In this document: positions 46,151-60,800 of the stretch, piece by piece
How the letters are laid out: each line of letters begins with the position of its first letter
How positions within the stretch are numbered: position 1 is the stretch's first letter
Source: Lingula anatina
Lineage: Eukaryota; Brachiopoda; Lingulata; Lingulida; Lingulidae
Direction of reading: 5' to 3'
Assembly: GCF_001039355.2 (NCBI RefSeq)
Contig: NW_019774103.1
Span: 393,292-457,291 of the forward strand
DNA: 64,000 nt
Program-made: the position numbers and the translations under genes
Notes under the pieces: generated by a model
Databases searched by the model: none
The model's input: the letters and a program-made list of their open reading frames with translations, nothing else
What the model was told of the DNA's origin: nothing

Positions 46151-48768
46151 TTATGAATTGAGCCACATGGCTGGCACCCACTGTGGTTCTTCTTCCAATC
46201 GATTGATCTCTTGTAACATTTCATCATATGCTTTGTCCATGTCCATATTAACAATAACATAGTCAAAGTAATGACCATAATCATTCTCCATCTCACGTCC
46301 TCTTTCTATAATCTCCTTCAATTCATCTTCCTGGAAATGGGAGAAAATTATAATTTAGCATAATTTAGGCGCAAGAAGCATGTAATGAACACAAGTCACT
46401 TTGAAAAAAGGACATATGCCACCGTGATGACTTTTAAGCCTTCAAATTAAAACAGTAATTTTGCTCTGGCAAATCTTGGTGGATCATGAACTCTAAGATA
46501 GTTTGTTTGAAATAAAGCATAGAGAATGAAAAAATAAAGCTTCATTTGTCAATAGCTTTAAAAAAATTTACTGAGATTTACCAGCCCATAATTTGTCTTC
46601 TGACATTCAGACTTCATCGGGGAGATGAAGACTGTGATAGGTTTCATTATTATCATTGACAAATGAATCTATTTGTTTACTAAAGAATATAACTTTTCAA
46701 AAGCCGTTCAACATATGTTATGGAGTCAGTTTTAGAACAGGACAGCTTGAAAGCTTCATAATTACAAAATTTTCACCTATTTATATAAATACAATTTCAA
46801 ACTTTACATTCAAACAGAACACTTACTGTTGCATGATGGCCATTTTTGGCAAGATTCTGACGTAAAAGTTCCAGATATGGGGGCGATATGAATACAACAT
46901 ATGGCTTCAGATCAGAATTCTTCAAAATCCGTAAAGACTGAAAATAACCAAAATATAAATATGCTGTACATCGAAGACTTTCTCATATGAAAATCTTAGT
47001 CTTCTGTCTATAAAAATCAAATGGATGATAGACTAACATCTATAGTTTCAAAGACTCATATCTCATTAGTCCCATGTTCTAACACTACACTGGACATACT
47101 ATATATCAAAGAAGCTTTATTTACAGCTAATACACAGACTAGAACAAGTTGTGTCAGGGTGACCACTGCTACCTAGAATGGTGCGCATTTGATACTCTAC
47201 CTGTGGTTGGAGATTAAGAACACAGATCTTTCCTTCACTGACAACATTCCTTATTGCTTCTATACTGGTGCCGTACAGGTTGTTCTCATACTCCCCATGC
47301 TCCACGAACCTACTCCCCATGATGTCTGCCTCAAACACATGCCTCGGCACAAAGTGGTAGTCTTTCCCATTCACCTCACTGTCACGCCTTGGACGACTGG
47401 TATCTAAAGAAAAAAAAATATGTGTTTAAATGAAATAGTCAAATTATTATTATTATCATTATTATTATCATTATTATTAAACAGCAAAATGGCACCTTCC
47501 ATGATCAAGCAAAATGTGTGATTTTTACCATGAGAACACAATGCAGAACTTTAATTACAACTAAAATGTTATTTTAAAAACTATCTAAATTGTTCAGTGA
47601 CCATATAATCAGAAATGTTTCCTGACCAGCAAGAATTGTAACATTCAGGCAAAGTTTATTTTACTAGTCTTAACAATATTTTTATTCCAATAAAATTCTG
47701 TATGTTTCTGCATGTTTAAAAATTTCAATTGTATAATTTTCAGGACAAAATAGGAAATTCTATACCACAAAGCTAAAATTATCAATTGACACCAATTTCT
47801 TATTTGCTAGTCTATCAGATTAACAGCATGTACAGTTAAGTCAACTCAGTCCATGGCCTCAAATTTTAAATACAAAAACAACCATATTTCAAGTCAATTT
47901 CTTGTCATTCTTGATTGTAAGTGGCACTACCATAAAGCAATACAACTCTCCCTATTATAAAGAGGACAATGTTTTTTAGACCACAGATCACCTGCTAAGC
48001 ACAGTCGCATCTAATTAACTTCAAGAAACCAGCTTTACACATTCAACAAACCTCAATATTACAATAGCTTTCTTAGATATTTTCTTGATTGAAATTGATA
48101 GAATTAGCTATTTCTGAGCATTAACTCAAACATTTAAGTAAAAAGTCTATTTCAACTTTAATTCCAAAACCCTGTGCATCAGACTCATTTAACTACTGGC
48201 ATGTCTAGAAACTTTTTAAAGTGAAATAAATAAATAAATAAATAAATAAATTAAATGTCATCCTGTCGTAAAATCTACACACAAAAAGTTGAGAAATGTA
48301 GCACTCACGAGGTACTGCAGCAGCAAATCGATCTACGTCACTCTCCATAAGTCTCCGTCTGAGTTCATGGCGTCCTGTGTTGGGTGGTCCTATCAACACG
48401 ACTGGCCTCTTCCTGTTAGGCTGTGGGTAGTACAATGCCACTTCTTCATAAGTAGGAATTTCCTCAGAATCTGGATAAAAAACACAGATACCAATCAGAA
48501 TTCCAGATGACTTGCACCTCTAACAGTGAAAATGACTTTTCAGGTTCCAGTTAAGATTGATCAAATATACATACACCTGTATCTGTTTTGTTGAATATTA
48601 TGTTTCTTATATTTTTTCTGTACAAATCATAATGTTCTATGAATTATCAGTGTGAATAATTCTAATTCTAATTCAGGTATATCAATCAAACGTGAAATTA
48701 ATATAAATGTGAAAACCACTTCAAGCTTATTAACATTTTCTAGCATGTGGATTTTTAATGATCCTTAG

Positions 48769-48857
<89 letters not shown>

Positions 48858-51800
48858 CAAGTTATGATGTATGCAAGATATCAAATTTGTAACACATGTA
48901 TACCATTCAAAAGTAAATTGAGGATATTCAATGAATGTAAATAGCATCAGTAAAACAACTAAAAATCACCTATATTGCTTGGGTTAAATAGTGTTTTCTT
49001 GCTTTTCTTCTTTTTCACACAGGAACAATTACTGCTTTTCTTTTTGTCTTCATTTTTGTCTCCAACTATTGTTTGCTTTAATACTTCTCTTCTACAGAAG
49101 AACATAAAGAGTGTAGTTTATTATTATCATTATACAATAAGCATAGATTATCATGATCTCATCTCCAAAACTGAGGTCTGCTAAAACATATTGACAGATA
49201 ATGTCATAACCAAACATAATATTGATCAATGGCATCATTGAAGATTTCTTAAAAAACAAAGAAAAAGAAAAATTTGATCTCAGACGAGAGCTTTGGATGA
49301 CTGCAACTTTCTTTATCTTGGAAGGCATTTAGGTATTTAAAAGTAATATAATTAAATGATTATAGACTTTTGTTTTCAATTAATATGTTGTTTTGCAGTT
49401 CTCAGCCAGTCTGCAATTGTATTATATCTATAAATACAATACATCTGTTATTGCTNAAACATTTGATCTCAGATGAGAGCTTTGGATGACTGCAACTTTC
49501 TTTATCTTGGAAGGCATTTAGGTATTTAAAAGTAATATAATTAAATGATTATAGACTTTTGTTTTCAATTAATATGTTGTTTTGCAGTTCTCAGCCAGTC
49601 TGCAATTGTATTATATCTATAAATACAATACATCTGTTATTGCTGCTATGAAGTGAAAACAGCTATTCAGGGATGAAACAATATTGTACCATTTTTAAAT
49701 CTTATCAGAACTTAACCAATTTATTTGAGAATTTAAATGAGGTTCACAATTACATCTATTCAAGAGCATTTCAGCATAGCAGTATGGGTTCAAACACGAT
49801 CCTGAAAGAACAAGACCATTTCAGAACTATAGTTAAATTGAAAAATAAAATTAAAAAATAAAAATATGAATGCAAACACTTACTGTTCTTGGAAAGATTT
49901 ACTGGGAATTAACCCAGCCAGTGTTTGATCTTCTTCCTCATCTCGGTATGCCTGCCACCAGTTGGGGTCCTCTTGGTTGATCACATGCAAGATGTCCCCC
50001 TTTACGAAGGAAATCCCGAGCTCGCGACATGGAATGTACAGGTCCTCTTCAGGGTCATAATCAAAGTGGGCTTTGACATGCACCTGGAAAGGGAAGGTTT
50101 AACCTTCTGATTAGCTGGGTACTTGCTTTAATTACTGTATTTTATTTATTTTTTTTTTTCATTTCTGTATTCTTAATCTTATGCTTGAATCTTCATTTCT
50201 ACATTCTTTATTTTCATTCCATTTTTTAAATTTATTCTTTATTTCATATATTACCCCTTCCAGCTGACAGCAAAAAATATGTACCCCTATCTTAAACTGA
50301 GAAGATTTGAAAATTTCTAACAGTAAACAATACTCATGTCTCACCATGTGATGTTCCTTGGGAGGTAACTGGAACTGCAGTTTGGGGTAGATGAGAAAAG
50401 TGAGAGTGCCTGTCATATTAGCCAGCATGTCACTCACATCATTGACATTCTTCCCTCTCATGTTTATATGGTTCACCTCCAAGATCTCATCTCCTTCGTG
50501 GAGTAATCCTACAAATAAGGGATCAAAACATAGCTGCTAATTTGTTTGCACAAATTACCCTCTATTTTATAAGTATATACCACTGCCTAAGTAAACCATA
50601 TATTTGTCTGCAATTCTAAAAAAAAAAAAAACTCAAGTGAATATTAAATGACATTGCATGCTGACTGTTATCTCCTCAAAATATATCTCTTTCTCCAGTA
50701 ACAGCCTGCAAAAGCATGATAACATCATCCATTTAGTTCAGACAATCACAGTAAACAAAGGAACACTTTCTTTTTCACATTTAATTCAATAGTCTCCATG
50801 GAAAGAAAGTCTTATCCATAAACCTCATTAAAACATCACTTCCAGTTGTTTCCTCATGTGAAGACACAGTGAGAACTGTTATAACTCATACAGACAACAT
50901 TCTGAGGTTACCAGAAAACCTAACTGCCTCACATGGCATTGAGCAAAAGTTTGTTGTCCCATTTCCAGTTGGGTTTGACCTAACTCGGCATGACCCATCT
51001 CTGAAAGCACTTTGCTTATGAAGAGATCGCCATTAGGATCTGATCCCATCCCCAATGTGTCCCACCCACTGTCATTGTAAATGTTGTAATTTCACTTTTC
51101 ATTTGATGGAAATTTCTTCTGGTGAGCTTATCATTATCAGATAACCTGTTGAGATGGGGTAAACTAGATTAGGAGGACACAAGTTGACTGGAAACATGAC
51201 TATAACACTGCCTGATCTGGCCTGGATGGTTATCTAGAGACAATTAAGGCCCGTGTCACAAAAATTCGTTTAAAACTATTAGAGCTAAGTTTCAGACTAT
51301 TTGACCCAAGAAAAAGCAGCAATAGTCCACATATATGAACATATATAAGAAATAAATTGCTTCTCTTTTACAGCAAAAGTTATTTAACTATTCCATCGGG
51401 CTATTGCAGATTTATTTTTAACTGAAGCTGAGCACAATTTTTGTCTCATGTTTTTGTGAAACTGGGCCCAGTTCAACAATTTCCGGTCTACCCAAGTATA
51501 ATTCTGACTGTGCTTTCAAAGAACAGGATCATCATGACTCTTAATGTGAATTGCAATATTAGCTGAACACAAGGATCACGCAATGAAAACCACACAGAAC
51601 AGTTCAAGATATCATGAACAACTATCAGTCACCTCATTTCCACAATGGGAAATTTGTATTTTGCAGGACAGATTTAAGTCACATCTTATTTGTTGCCCAC
51701 AAAATACCAATTGGAGTAATTATGTGTTTCAATCAATCAAATTGGTGTGGCTAGTATTCCACTTAAAAGTGTTAAAAACAACCACAACTGCTTAAATGGA

Positions 51801-54800
51801 TTAAAATGTGTGCTAACTGCTCAATTAGGAAACACTCCTGAAGCTAATCGCATACCTCAGTCACGTAAATTCAATCTTCATCAAGATTTAATAACTCATA
51901 TAATTGTAATGGTCTTCCACTTTAAAGTTCTTTACTTAACAAGCAGTCTGAATACTTCAAATTTTAACCCCTTGAAAATCTTAGAGGGTACATATAAATG
52001 CTTACCACTCTTTTCAGCAGCACCGCCTTTGACAATCCGCCCAATGACAATAGACTCATCCTCATTGCGAATAGTAGCACCCTAAAAAAGGCAATTAAAA
52101 ACATGTAAAAAATTTTCCCCAAGCATTACTTGTTTGATAAGATGAACTGTTGACTCACACAGATTTAAGTCACATTGTAAAAAGAAAAAACAACCACAAC
52201 AGTGACATTAACAGATTTTTCACAGACATTACCTTTTTGATAAGATATACTGTTGACTCCCACAAATTAAAAAAACATTTGTCAATTTTAAGCTGTGTGG
52301 TGATGTGCACCACTGAGCAAAATTTCAACATGAATATATTTCAACTAGTATTTTCATGTCAGACTCTATTGGTCATGTTTATTTCTGCTATCACTTCCAT
52401 GTCTATTGGATGTGTTTGTTTCTGTCATTGTCTTTATGTTTACTAGATATGTTTATTTCTGTCATTGTCTTCATGTGTACTGGACAAAGGCCAAATAAAT
52501 GGAATGATAAGCTAGCCTAATTAACCAATAAGCTTTCCTAATGCTGGCAGGTTTACCAGTATCTATGGCACTGTAAACAAGGCTATCAAAATATGAAGTC
52601 CATGGTTCCAGAGTTAATGAATTATTAACTCAAGGTAATAACATCTGACCAAGAAAGGAACAAAATCCGAAGGCCCTTCTTATCTGCTATGGCCAAATAT
52701 GAAAATCTCTAACACTGACTTACACTGACATTTCATACTTCTTCAAGGCACAAATATGCTGCACCTGTTGAAGCTAATATCTGATTAAATGCAACTAATC
52801 CATTCAGTAAAATACCATCATCACTCTGCATGTGTGTCAGACTATGAAGGTAATTTATTCCATTAAACACAAACTCAGAGTGACTTGCTGTCTTTTCTGA
52901 TAGACCTCCAAAACCCATTTACTTTCTCCCACAATCTAATCTCAAGAACTTGAACATATGACATCTTCAGGTGGGGTTTAGACATTATTCATCTCCATAC
53001 AGAAGTCTATAGCTCTTAAAAAGATGTATAGTCTGACATGTATATATAACTGGAACACACTATCTACATTCATACAACTGTATTAACTTTAGCATGCTGC
53101 ATACCAATAAACATTGGTCAGTCATGCAATGCTGTGTGTCATATCTCTGCTGCCTCCAGGCTGCATTTATATAATGACTACTAAGCTACATCAGACTTAC
53201 TGACATCACAAAAAGGGATCAAAAGTGCATGAATTAACATGGAAGTTTATACAAAATCTGAAGGGTGATGAGAGTCCTTGTGTAAACGCGGGCTATGGTG
53301 ATTTCAATTAGTTGACTTCAAATCTAAGTTGGTCACAATGTGAACACGGCCTTATTCCCTCTGCTCCTATCAAGGAAGCCCGCTAATGAGGTCCTTCCAA
53401 CTGCTGTAGGCTGTACCATAACACACACACACACCCACCCACATCAATCCATGCCTATCAGCAAGCAGGTGAGCTCAGACTCCTCATTCACTGCTACATA
53501 TCATACCACAACTCTTTAATGAACTCAGTACAAGAAATAAGATGTAACAGGTTCTGCACACAAAAACGTAAATATATAGAGAAAACCAATGCCTGGTTTA
53601 ATTAATAATAATGGTCTCTGTAACAAGATAAATAGCCTTTTCNGCAAGACCATTTCAGAACTATAGTTAAATTGAAAAATAAAATTAAATAAAAATATGA
53701 ATGCAAACACTTACTGTTCTTGGAAAGATTTACTGGGAATTAACCCAGCCAGTGTTTGATCTTCTTCCTCATCTCGGTATGCCTGCCACCAGTTGGGGTC
53801 CTCTTGGTTGATCACATGCAAGATGTCCCCCTTTACGAAGGAAATCCCGAGCTCGCGACATGGAATGTACAGGTCCTCTTCAGGGTCATAATCAAAGTGG
53901 GCTTTGACATGCACCTGGAAAGAGAAGGTTTAACCTTCTGATTAGCTGGGTACTTGCTTTAATTACTGTATTTTGTTTATCTTTTTTTTTTTCATTTCTG
54001 TATTCTAAATCTTATGCTTGAATCTTCATTTCTGCATTCTTTATTTTCATTCCATTTTTTCAATTTATTCTTTATTTCATATATTACCCCTTCCAGCTGA
54101 CAGCAAAAAATATGTACCTCTATCTTAAATTGAGAAGATTGAAAATTTCTAACAGTAAACAATACTGGTTGTCTCACCATGTGATGTTCCTTGGGAGGTA
54201 ACTGGAACTGCAGTTTGGGGTAGATGAGAAAAGTGAGAGTGCCTGTCATATTAGCCAGCATGTCACTCACATCATTGACATTCTTCCCTCTCATGTTTAT
54301 ATGGTTCACCTCCAAGATCTCATCTCCTTCGTGGAGTAAACCTACAAATAAGGGATCAAAACATAGCTGCAAATTTGTTTGCACAAATTACCCTCTATTT
54401 TATAAGTATATATCACTGCCTAAGTAAACCATATATTTGTCTGCTAAAAAAAAAACTCAAGTGAATATTAAATGACATTGCATGCTGACTGTTATCTCCT
54501 CAAAATATATCTCTTTCTCCAGTAACAGCCTGCAAAAGCATGATAACATCATCCATTTAGTTCAGACAATCACAGTAAACAAAGGAACACTTTCTTTTTC
54601 ACATTCAATTCAATAGTCTCCATGGAAAGAAAGTCTTATCCATAAACCTCCAGTTGTTTCCTCACGTGAAGGCACAGTGAGAACTGTTATAATTCATACA
54701 GACAACATTCTAAGGTTACCAGACAACCTAACTGCCTCACATGGCATTGAGAAAAAGTTTGCAGTCCTGTTTCCAGTTGGGTTTGACCTAACTCGGCATC

Positions 54801-57800
54801 ACCAATCTCTGAAAGCATTCTGTTGATGAAGAGATCACCATTCGGATCTGATCCCATCCCCAATGTGTCCCACCCACTGTCACTGTAAATGTTGTAACTT
54901 CACTTTCCATTTGATGGGAATTTCTTCTGGTGAGCTAATCATTTTGAAATAGGGGTAAACTATATTAGGAGGACACAAGTTGACTGGAAACATGACTATA
55001 ACACTATTGATCTAGCCAGCATGATTATCTAGAGACATTAGAGGCCCGTGTCACAAAAATTCATTTAAAACTATTAGAGCCAAGTTTTAGACTATTTGAC
55101 CCAAGAAAAAGCAAGAAAAGCCCACATAAATTAACTAATACCCGTTTTATAACAAGTATAAAATGGCTTCTCTTTTTCACCAAAAGTTACCCAACTATTC
55201 TATTTGGGCTATTGCAGATTAATTTTGAACCGAAGCTGAGCACATTATCTGTCTCATGTTTTTGTGAAACCCGGCCCAGTTCAACAATTTCCGGTCTACC
55301 TTAGTATAATTCTGACTGTGCTTTCAAAGAACAGGATCATCATGACTCTAATGTGAATTGCAATATTAGCTGAACACAAGGATCACGCAATGAAAACCAC
55401 ACAGAATAGTTCAAGATATCATGAACAACTATAAGTCATCTCATTTACACAATGGGAAATTTGTATTTTGCAGGACTGGTACTAGATTGCTCTTATTTGT
55501 TGCCCACAAAATACCAATTGGAGTAATTATGAGTTTCAATCAATCAAATTGGTGTGGCTAGTATTCCGCTTAAAAGTGTTAAAAACAACCACAACTGCTT
55601 AAATGGATTAAAATGTGTGCTAACTGCTCAATTAGGAAACACTCCTGAAGCTAATCGCATACCTCAGTCACGTAAATTCAATCTTCATCAAGATTTAATA
55701 ACTCATATAATTGTAATGGTCTTCCACTTTAAAGTTCTTTACTTAACAAGCAGTCTGAAAACTTCAAATTTTGACCCCTTGAAAATCTTAGAGGGTATAC
55801 ATATATAAATGCTTACCACTCTTTTCAGCAGCACCGCCTTTGACAATCCGCCCAATGACAATAGACTCATCCTCATTGCGAATAGTAGCACCCTAAAAAA
55901 GGTAATTAAAAAACATGTAAAAAATTTTCCCAAGCATTACTTGTTTGATAAGATGAACTGTTGACTCACACAGATTTAAATAACATTGTAAAAAAAAGAA
56001 ACAACCACAACAGTGACATTAACAGATTTTTCACAGACATTACCTTTTTGATAAGATATACTGTTGACTCCCACAAATTAAAAAAACATTTGTCAATTTT
56101 AAGCTGTGTGGTGATGTGCACCACTGAGCAAAATTTCAACATGAATATATTTCAACTAGTATTTTTATGTCAGACTCTATTGGTCATGTTTATTTCCGCT
56201 ATCACTTCCATGTCTATTGGATGTGTTTGTTTCTGTCATTGTCTTCATGTTTACTAGATATGTTTATTTCTGTCATTGTCTTCATGTTTACAATACTGAA
56301 TATATTTATTTCTGTAATTGTCTTCATGTGTACTGGACAAAGGCCAAATAAATAGAATGATAAGCTGGTCTAATTAACCAATAAGCTTTCCTAATGCTGG
56401 CAGGTTTACCAGTATCTATGGCACTGTAAACAAGGTTATCAAAATATGAACTCCATGGTTCCAGAGTTAATGAATTATTAACTCAAGGTAACACCATTTG
56501 ACCAGGAAAGGAACAAAATCCGAAGGCCCTTCTTATCTGCTATGGTCGAATATGAAAATCTCTAACACCGACTTACACTGACATTTCATACTTCTTCAAG
56601 GCACAAATATGCTGCACCTGTTGAAGCTAATATCTGATTAAATGCAACTAATCCATTCAGTAAAATACCATCATCACTCTGCATGTGTGTCAGACTATGA
56701 AGGTAATTTATTCCATTAAACACAAACTCAGAGTGACTTGCTGTCTTTTCTGATAGACCTCCAAAACCCATTTACTTTCTCCCACAATCTAATCTCAAGA
56801 ACTTGAACATATGACATCTTCAGGTGGGGTTTAGACATTATTCATCTCCATACAGAAGTCTATGGCTCTTAAAAAGATGTATAGTCTGACATGTATATAT
56901 AACTGGAACACACTATCCACATTCATACAACTGTATTAACTTTAGCATGCTGCATACCAATAAACATTGGTCAGTCATGCAATGCTGTGTGTCATATCTC
57001 TGCTGCCTCCAGGCTGCATTTATATAATGACTACTAAGCTACATCAGACTTACTGACATCACAAAAAGGGATCAAAAGTGCATGAATTAACATGGAAGTT
57101 TATACAAAATCTGAAGGGTGATGAGAGTCCTTGTGTAAACGCGGGCTATGGTGATTTCAATTAGTCGACTTCAAATCTAAGTTGGTCACAATGTGAACAC
57201 GGCCTTATTCCCTCTGCTCCTATCAAGGAAGCCCACTAATGAGGTCCTTCCAACTGCTGTAGGCTGTACCATAACACACACACACCCACACACATCAATC
57301 CATGCCTATCAGCAAGCAGGTGAGCTCAGACTCCTCATTCACTGCTACATATCATAACACAATTCTTTAATGAACTCAGTACAAGAAATAAGATGTAACA
57401 GGTTCTGCACACAAAAACGTAAATATATAGAGAAACTAATGCCTGGTTTAATTAATAATAATGGTATCTCTTTAACAAGATAAATAGCCTTTTCCTTCTT
57501 GATTGGCACAGCTTAATCTCTTGCTACCTATTATAAACTACCAAGTTAATTGACTCGTTTCACTACAAGGCTGCAATTTAAGCAAATGGAGTGTGCAACC
57601 CTGCCTCTACAATCAACTTTTAACCTGCTAAAATTCTACACCAATCCCAGGATTCATACCAAATGTCTTACTTCAGTAAATTACACATATCAGAGTTATC
57701 TACTTAAAAAAACACTTCCTTTGGCATTTTCACTCTATCATGAACAAGTATGTGGCCCTGGGGTTGAGAAGATCTATTTGTTACAGTGATCTATGATGGC

Positions 57801-60800
57801 TATAATGTTACAGAGCAACCTCTGAGGAATTCTACTTATCTGCTGATGGACTGGCAGAGAAGCACTTGAACCATGTTTACATTGGCAGCTTGCCTCAGGT
57901 GTGTCAAAATGCAAGCATGATTAAATTATACCCATCTTCAGGGCACAACTTGAGCTGAATAATACATTTAGCAACTGAACTATTTTCCAATATTAAGATA
58001 TTTTTTGTACTTTGATGTGCTTAGTTAATACTTCTGGTTGTTGTTTGAAAAGTGGAAGTAACAGGGGACATAATTCTACAAGACTTTTAGCATTTACCCT
58101 CTACTTCAAAATGGCAAAGCTGCCAGGAGTCAAGCACCTGTTCAAACTATACAGTTTCTTTTAATGAATAACTTCTAACCCAGGAAACATCACTGTCACA
58201 TTGAATAAGCAGAAAAGAAATCTGAAGTCCACTTTAAGTGGCCCATACTGTTGGTCTGCACAGGCAGTCACATAGAGTGTGAGTAGTGTGTACAATGTGG
58301 CACTTTCACACACTTGTCAGTACCATGAATACTGATTCCATACAAACACACACACACACACCTCTCTTTATGTAGGCTGCTACTTGAATGAATGCATCCA
58401 GCTCACTGACCCAGCCTTCTGTGAGAAGAGACTTCCAGACCTTTCCCCTGGATGAATTGTTTCTCTAGATTACAGTGTCAACATTGTTTTTTTTTCCTAG
58501 TGTGAATTCAACTAAGATTTTTTTTTTAACTCATCACTCATGGACAGAATAATGGCCTGTATTGTTATGCTATCCAGTTTCTCTCACTACTTTTTTTTTT
58601 TTTTTTTTTTTTTNNNNNNNNNNNNNNNNNNNNNNNNNNNNNNNNNNNNNNNNNNNNNNNNNNNNNNNNNNNNNNNNNNNNNNNNNNNNNNNNNNNNNNN
58701 NNNNNNNNNNNNNNNNNNNNNNNNNNNNNNNNNNNNNNNNNNNNNNNNNNNNNNNNNNNNNNNNNNNNNNNNNNNNNNNNNNNNNNNNNNNNNNNNNNNN
58801 NNNNNNNNNNNNNNNNNNNNNNNNNNNNNNNNNNNNNNNNNNNNNNNNNNNNNNNNNNNNNNNNNNNNNNNNNNNNNNNNNNNNNNNNNNNNNNNNNNNN
58901 NNNNNNNNNNNNNNNNNNNNNNNNNNNNNNNNNNNNNNNNNNNNNNNNNNNNNNNNNNNNNNNNNNNNNNNNNNNNNNNNNNNNNNNNNNNNNNNNNNNN
59001 NNNNNNNNNNNNNNNNNNNNNNNNNNNNNNNNNNNNNNNNNNNNNNNNNNNNNNNNNNNNNNNNNNNNNNNNNNNNNNNNNNNNNNNNNNNNNNNNNNNN
59101 NNNNNNNNNNNNNNNNNNNNNNNNNNNNNNNNNNNNNNNNNNNNNNNNNNNNNNNNNNNNNNNNNNNNNNNNNNNNNNNNNNNNNNNNNNNNNNNNNNNN
59201 NNNNNNNNNNNNNNNNNNNNNNNNNNNNNNNNNNNNNNNNNNNNNNNNNNNNNNNNNNNNNNNNNNNNNNNNNNNNNNNNNNNNNNNNNNNNNNNNNNNN
59301 NNNNNNNNNNNNNNNNNNNNNNNNNNNNNNNNNNNNNNNNNNNNNNNNNNNNNNNNNNNNNNNNNNNNNNNNNNNNNNNNNNNNNNNNNNNNNNNNNNNN
59401 NNNNNNNNNNNNNNNNNNNNNNNNNNNNNNNNNNNNNNNNNNNNNNNNNNNNNNNNNNNNNNNNNNNNNNNNNNCAACTTTTAACCTGCTAAAATTCTAC
59501 ACCAATCCCAGGATTCATACCAAATGTCTTACTTCAGTAAATTACACATATCAGAGTTATCTACTTAAAAAAACACTTCCTTTGGCATTTTCACTCTATC
59601 ATGAACAAGTATGTGGCCCTGGGGTTGAGAAGATCTATTTGTTACAGTGATCTATGATGGCTATAATGTTACAGAGCAACCTCTGAGGAATTCTACTTAT
59701 CTGCTGATGGACTGGCAGAGAAGCACTTGAACCATGTTTACATTGGCAGCTTGCCTCAGGTGTGTCAAAATGCAAGCATGATTAAATTATACCCATCTTC
59801 AGGGCACAACTTGAGCTGAATAATACATTTAGCAACTGAACTATTTTCCAATATTAAGATATTTTTTGTACTTTGATGTGCTTAGTTAATACTTCTGGTT
59901 GTTGTTTGAAAAGTGGAAGTAACAGGGGACATAATTCTACAAGACTTTTAGCATTTACCCTCTACTTCAAAATGGCAAAGCTGCCAGGAGTCAAGCACCT
60001 GTTCAAACTATACAGTTTCTTTTAATGAATAACTTCTAACCCAGGAAACATCACTGTCACATTGAATAAGCAGAAAAGAAATCTGAAGTCCACTTTAAGT
60101 GGCCCATACTGTTGGTCTGCACAGGCATTCACATAGAGTGTGAGTAGTGTGTACAATGTGGCACTTTCACACACTTGTCAGTACCATGAATACTGATTCC
60201 ATACAAACACACACACACCTCTCTTTATGTAGGCTGCTACTTGAATGAATGCATCCAGCTCACTGACCCAGCCTTCTGTGAGAAGAGACTTCCAGACCTT
60301 TCCCCCTGGATGAATTGTTTCTCTAGATTACAGTGTCAACATTGTTTTTTTTCCTAGTGTGAATTCAACTAAGATCTTTTTTTTAACTCATCACTCATGG
60401 ACAGAATAATGGCCTGTATTGTTATGCTATCCAGTTTCTCTCACTACTTTTTTTTTTTTTTTTTTTTTTTTTTTGGGGGGGGGGGGGTACTGCAGGGCTT
60501 CTCAACTAACATGTGACAATAACTATTATTACTGCTTTTCCCTCGAGGTTTGAACAGATTTACATCCCTTTCCCCTGGTCTATTTTCCACACAACCTAAC
60601 GATAAAAGATAAATGTTGATTATAAGTGAAATGGGGTGAAACTGTACAAATGTAGGGAAACAAAATATGTCTGTAGTGTTGTAGGGCAAATGGTAAGAAA
60701 TGATAAAGGGGGGGGGGGTTATCTGTAAAAATTTTGTGCAGTAATGCTCATATTTGTAAGTGGTATTTACAGAGTCCTGAATTGTACTTCGGCAGGTTTC

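Noticed and set aside
48772-48856. Regulatory meaning of the TA tract
   Set aside because: It is a plain microsatellite in an intron. The 60-codon frame across it is low-complexity Ile/Tyr repeat.
52006-53715. A PALS1 isoform with two PDZ-SH3 modules
   Set aside because: Exon phases do not allow the SH3 exon to splice in frame to the second PDZ exon, and a single N separates the copies.
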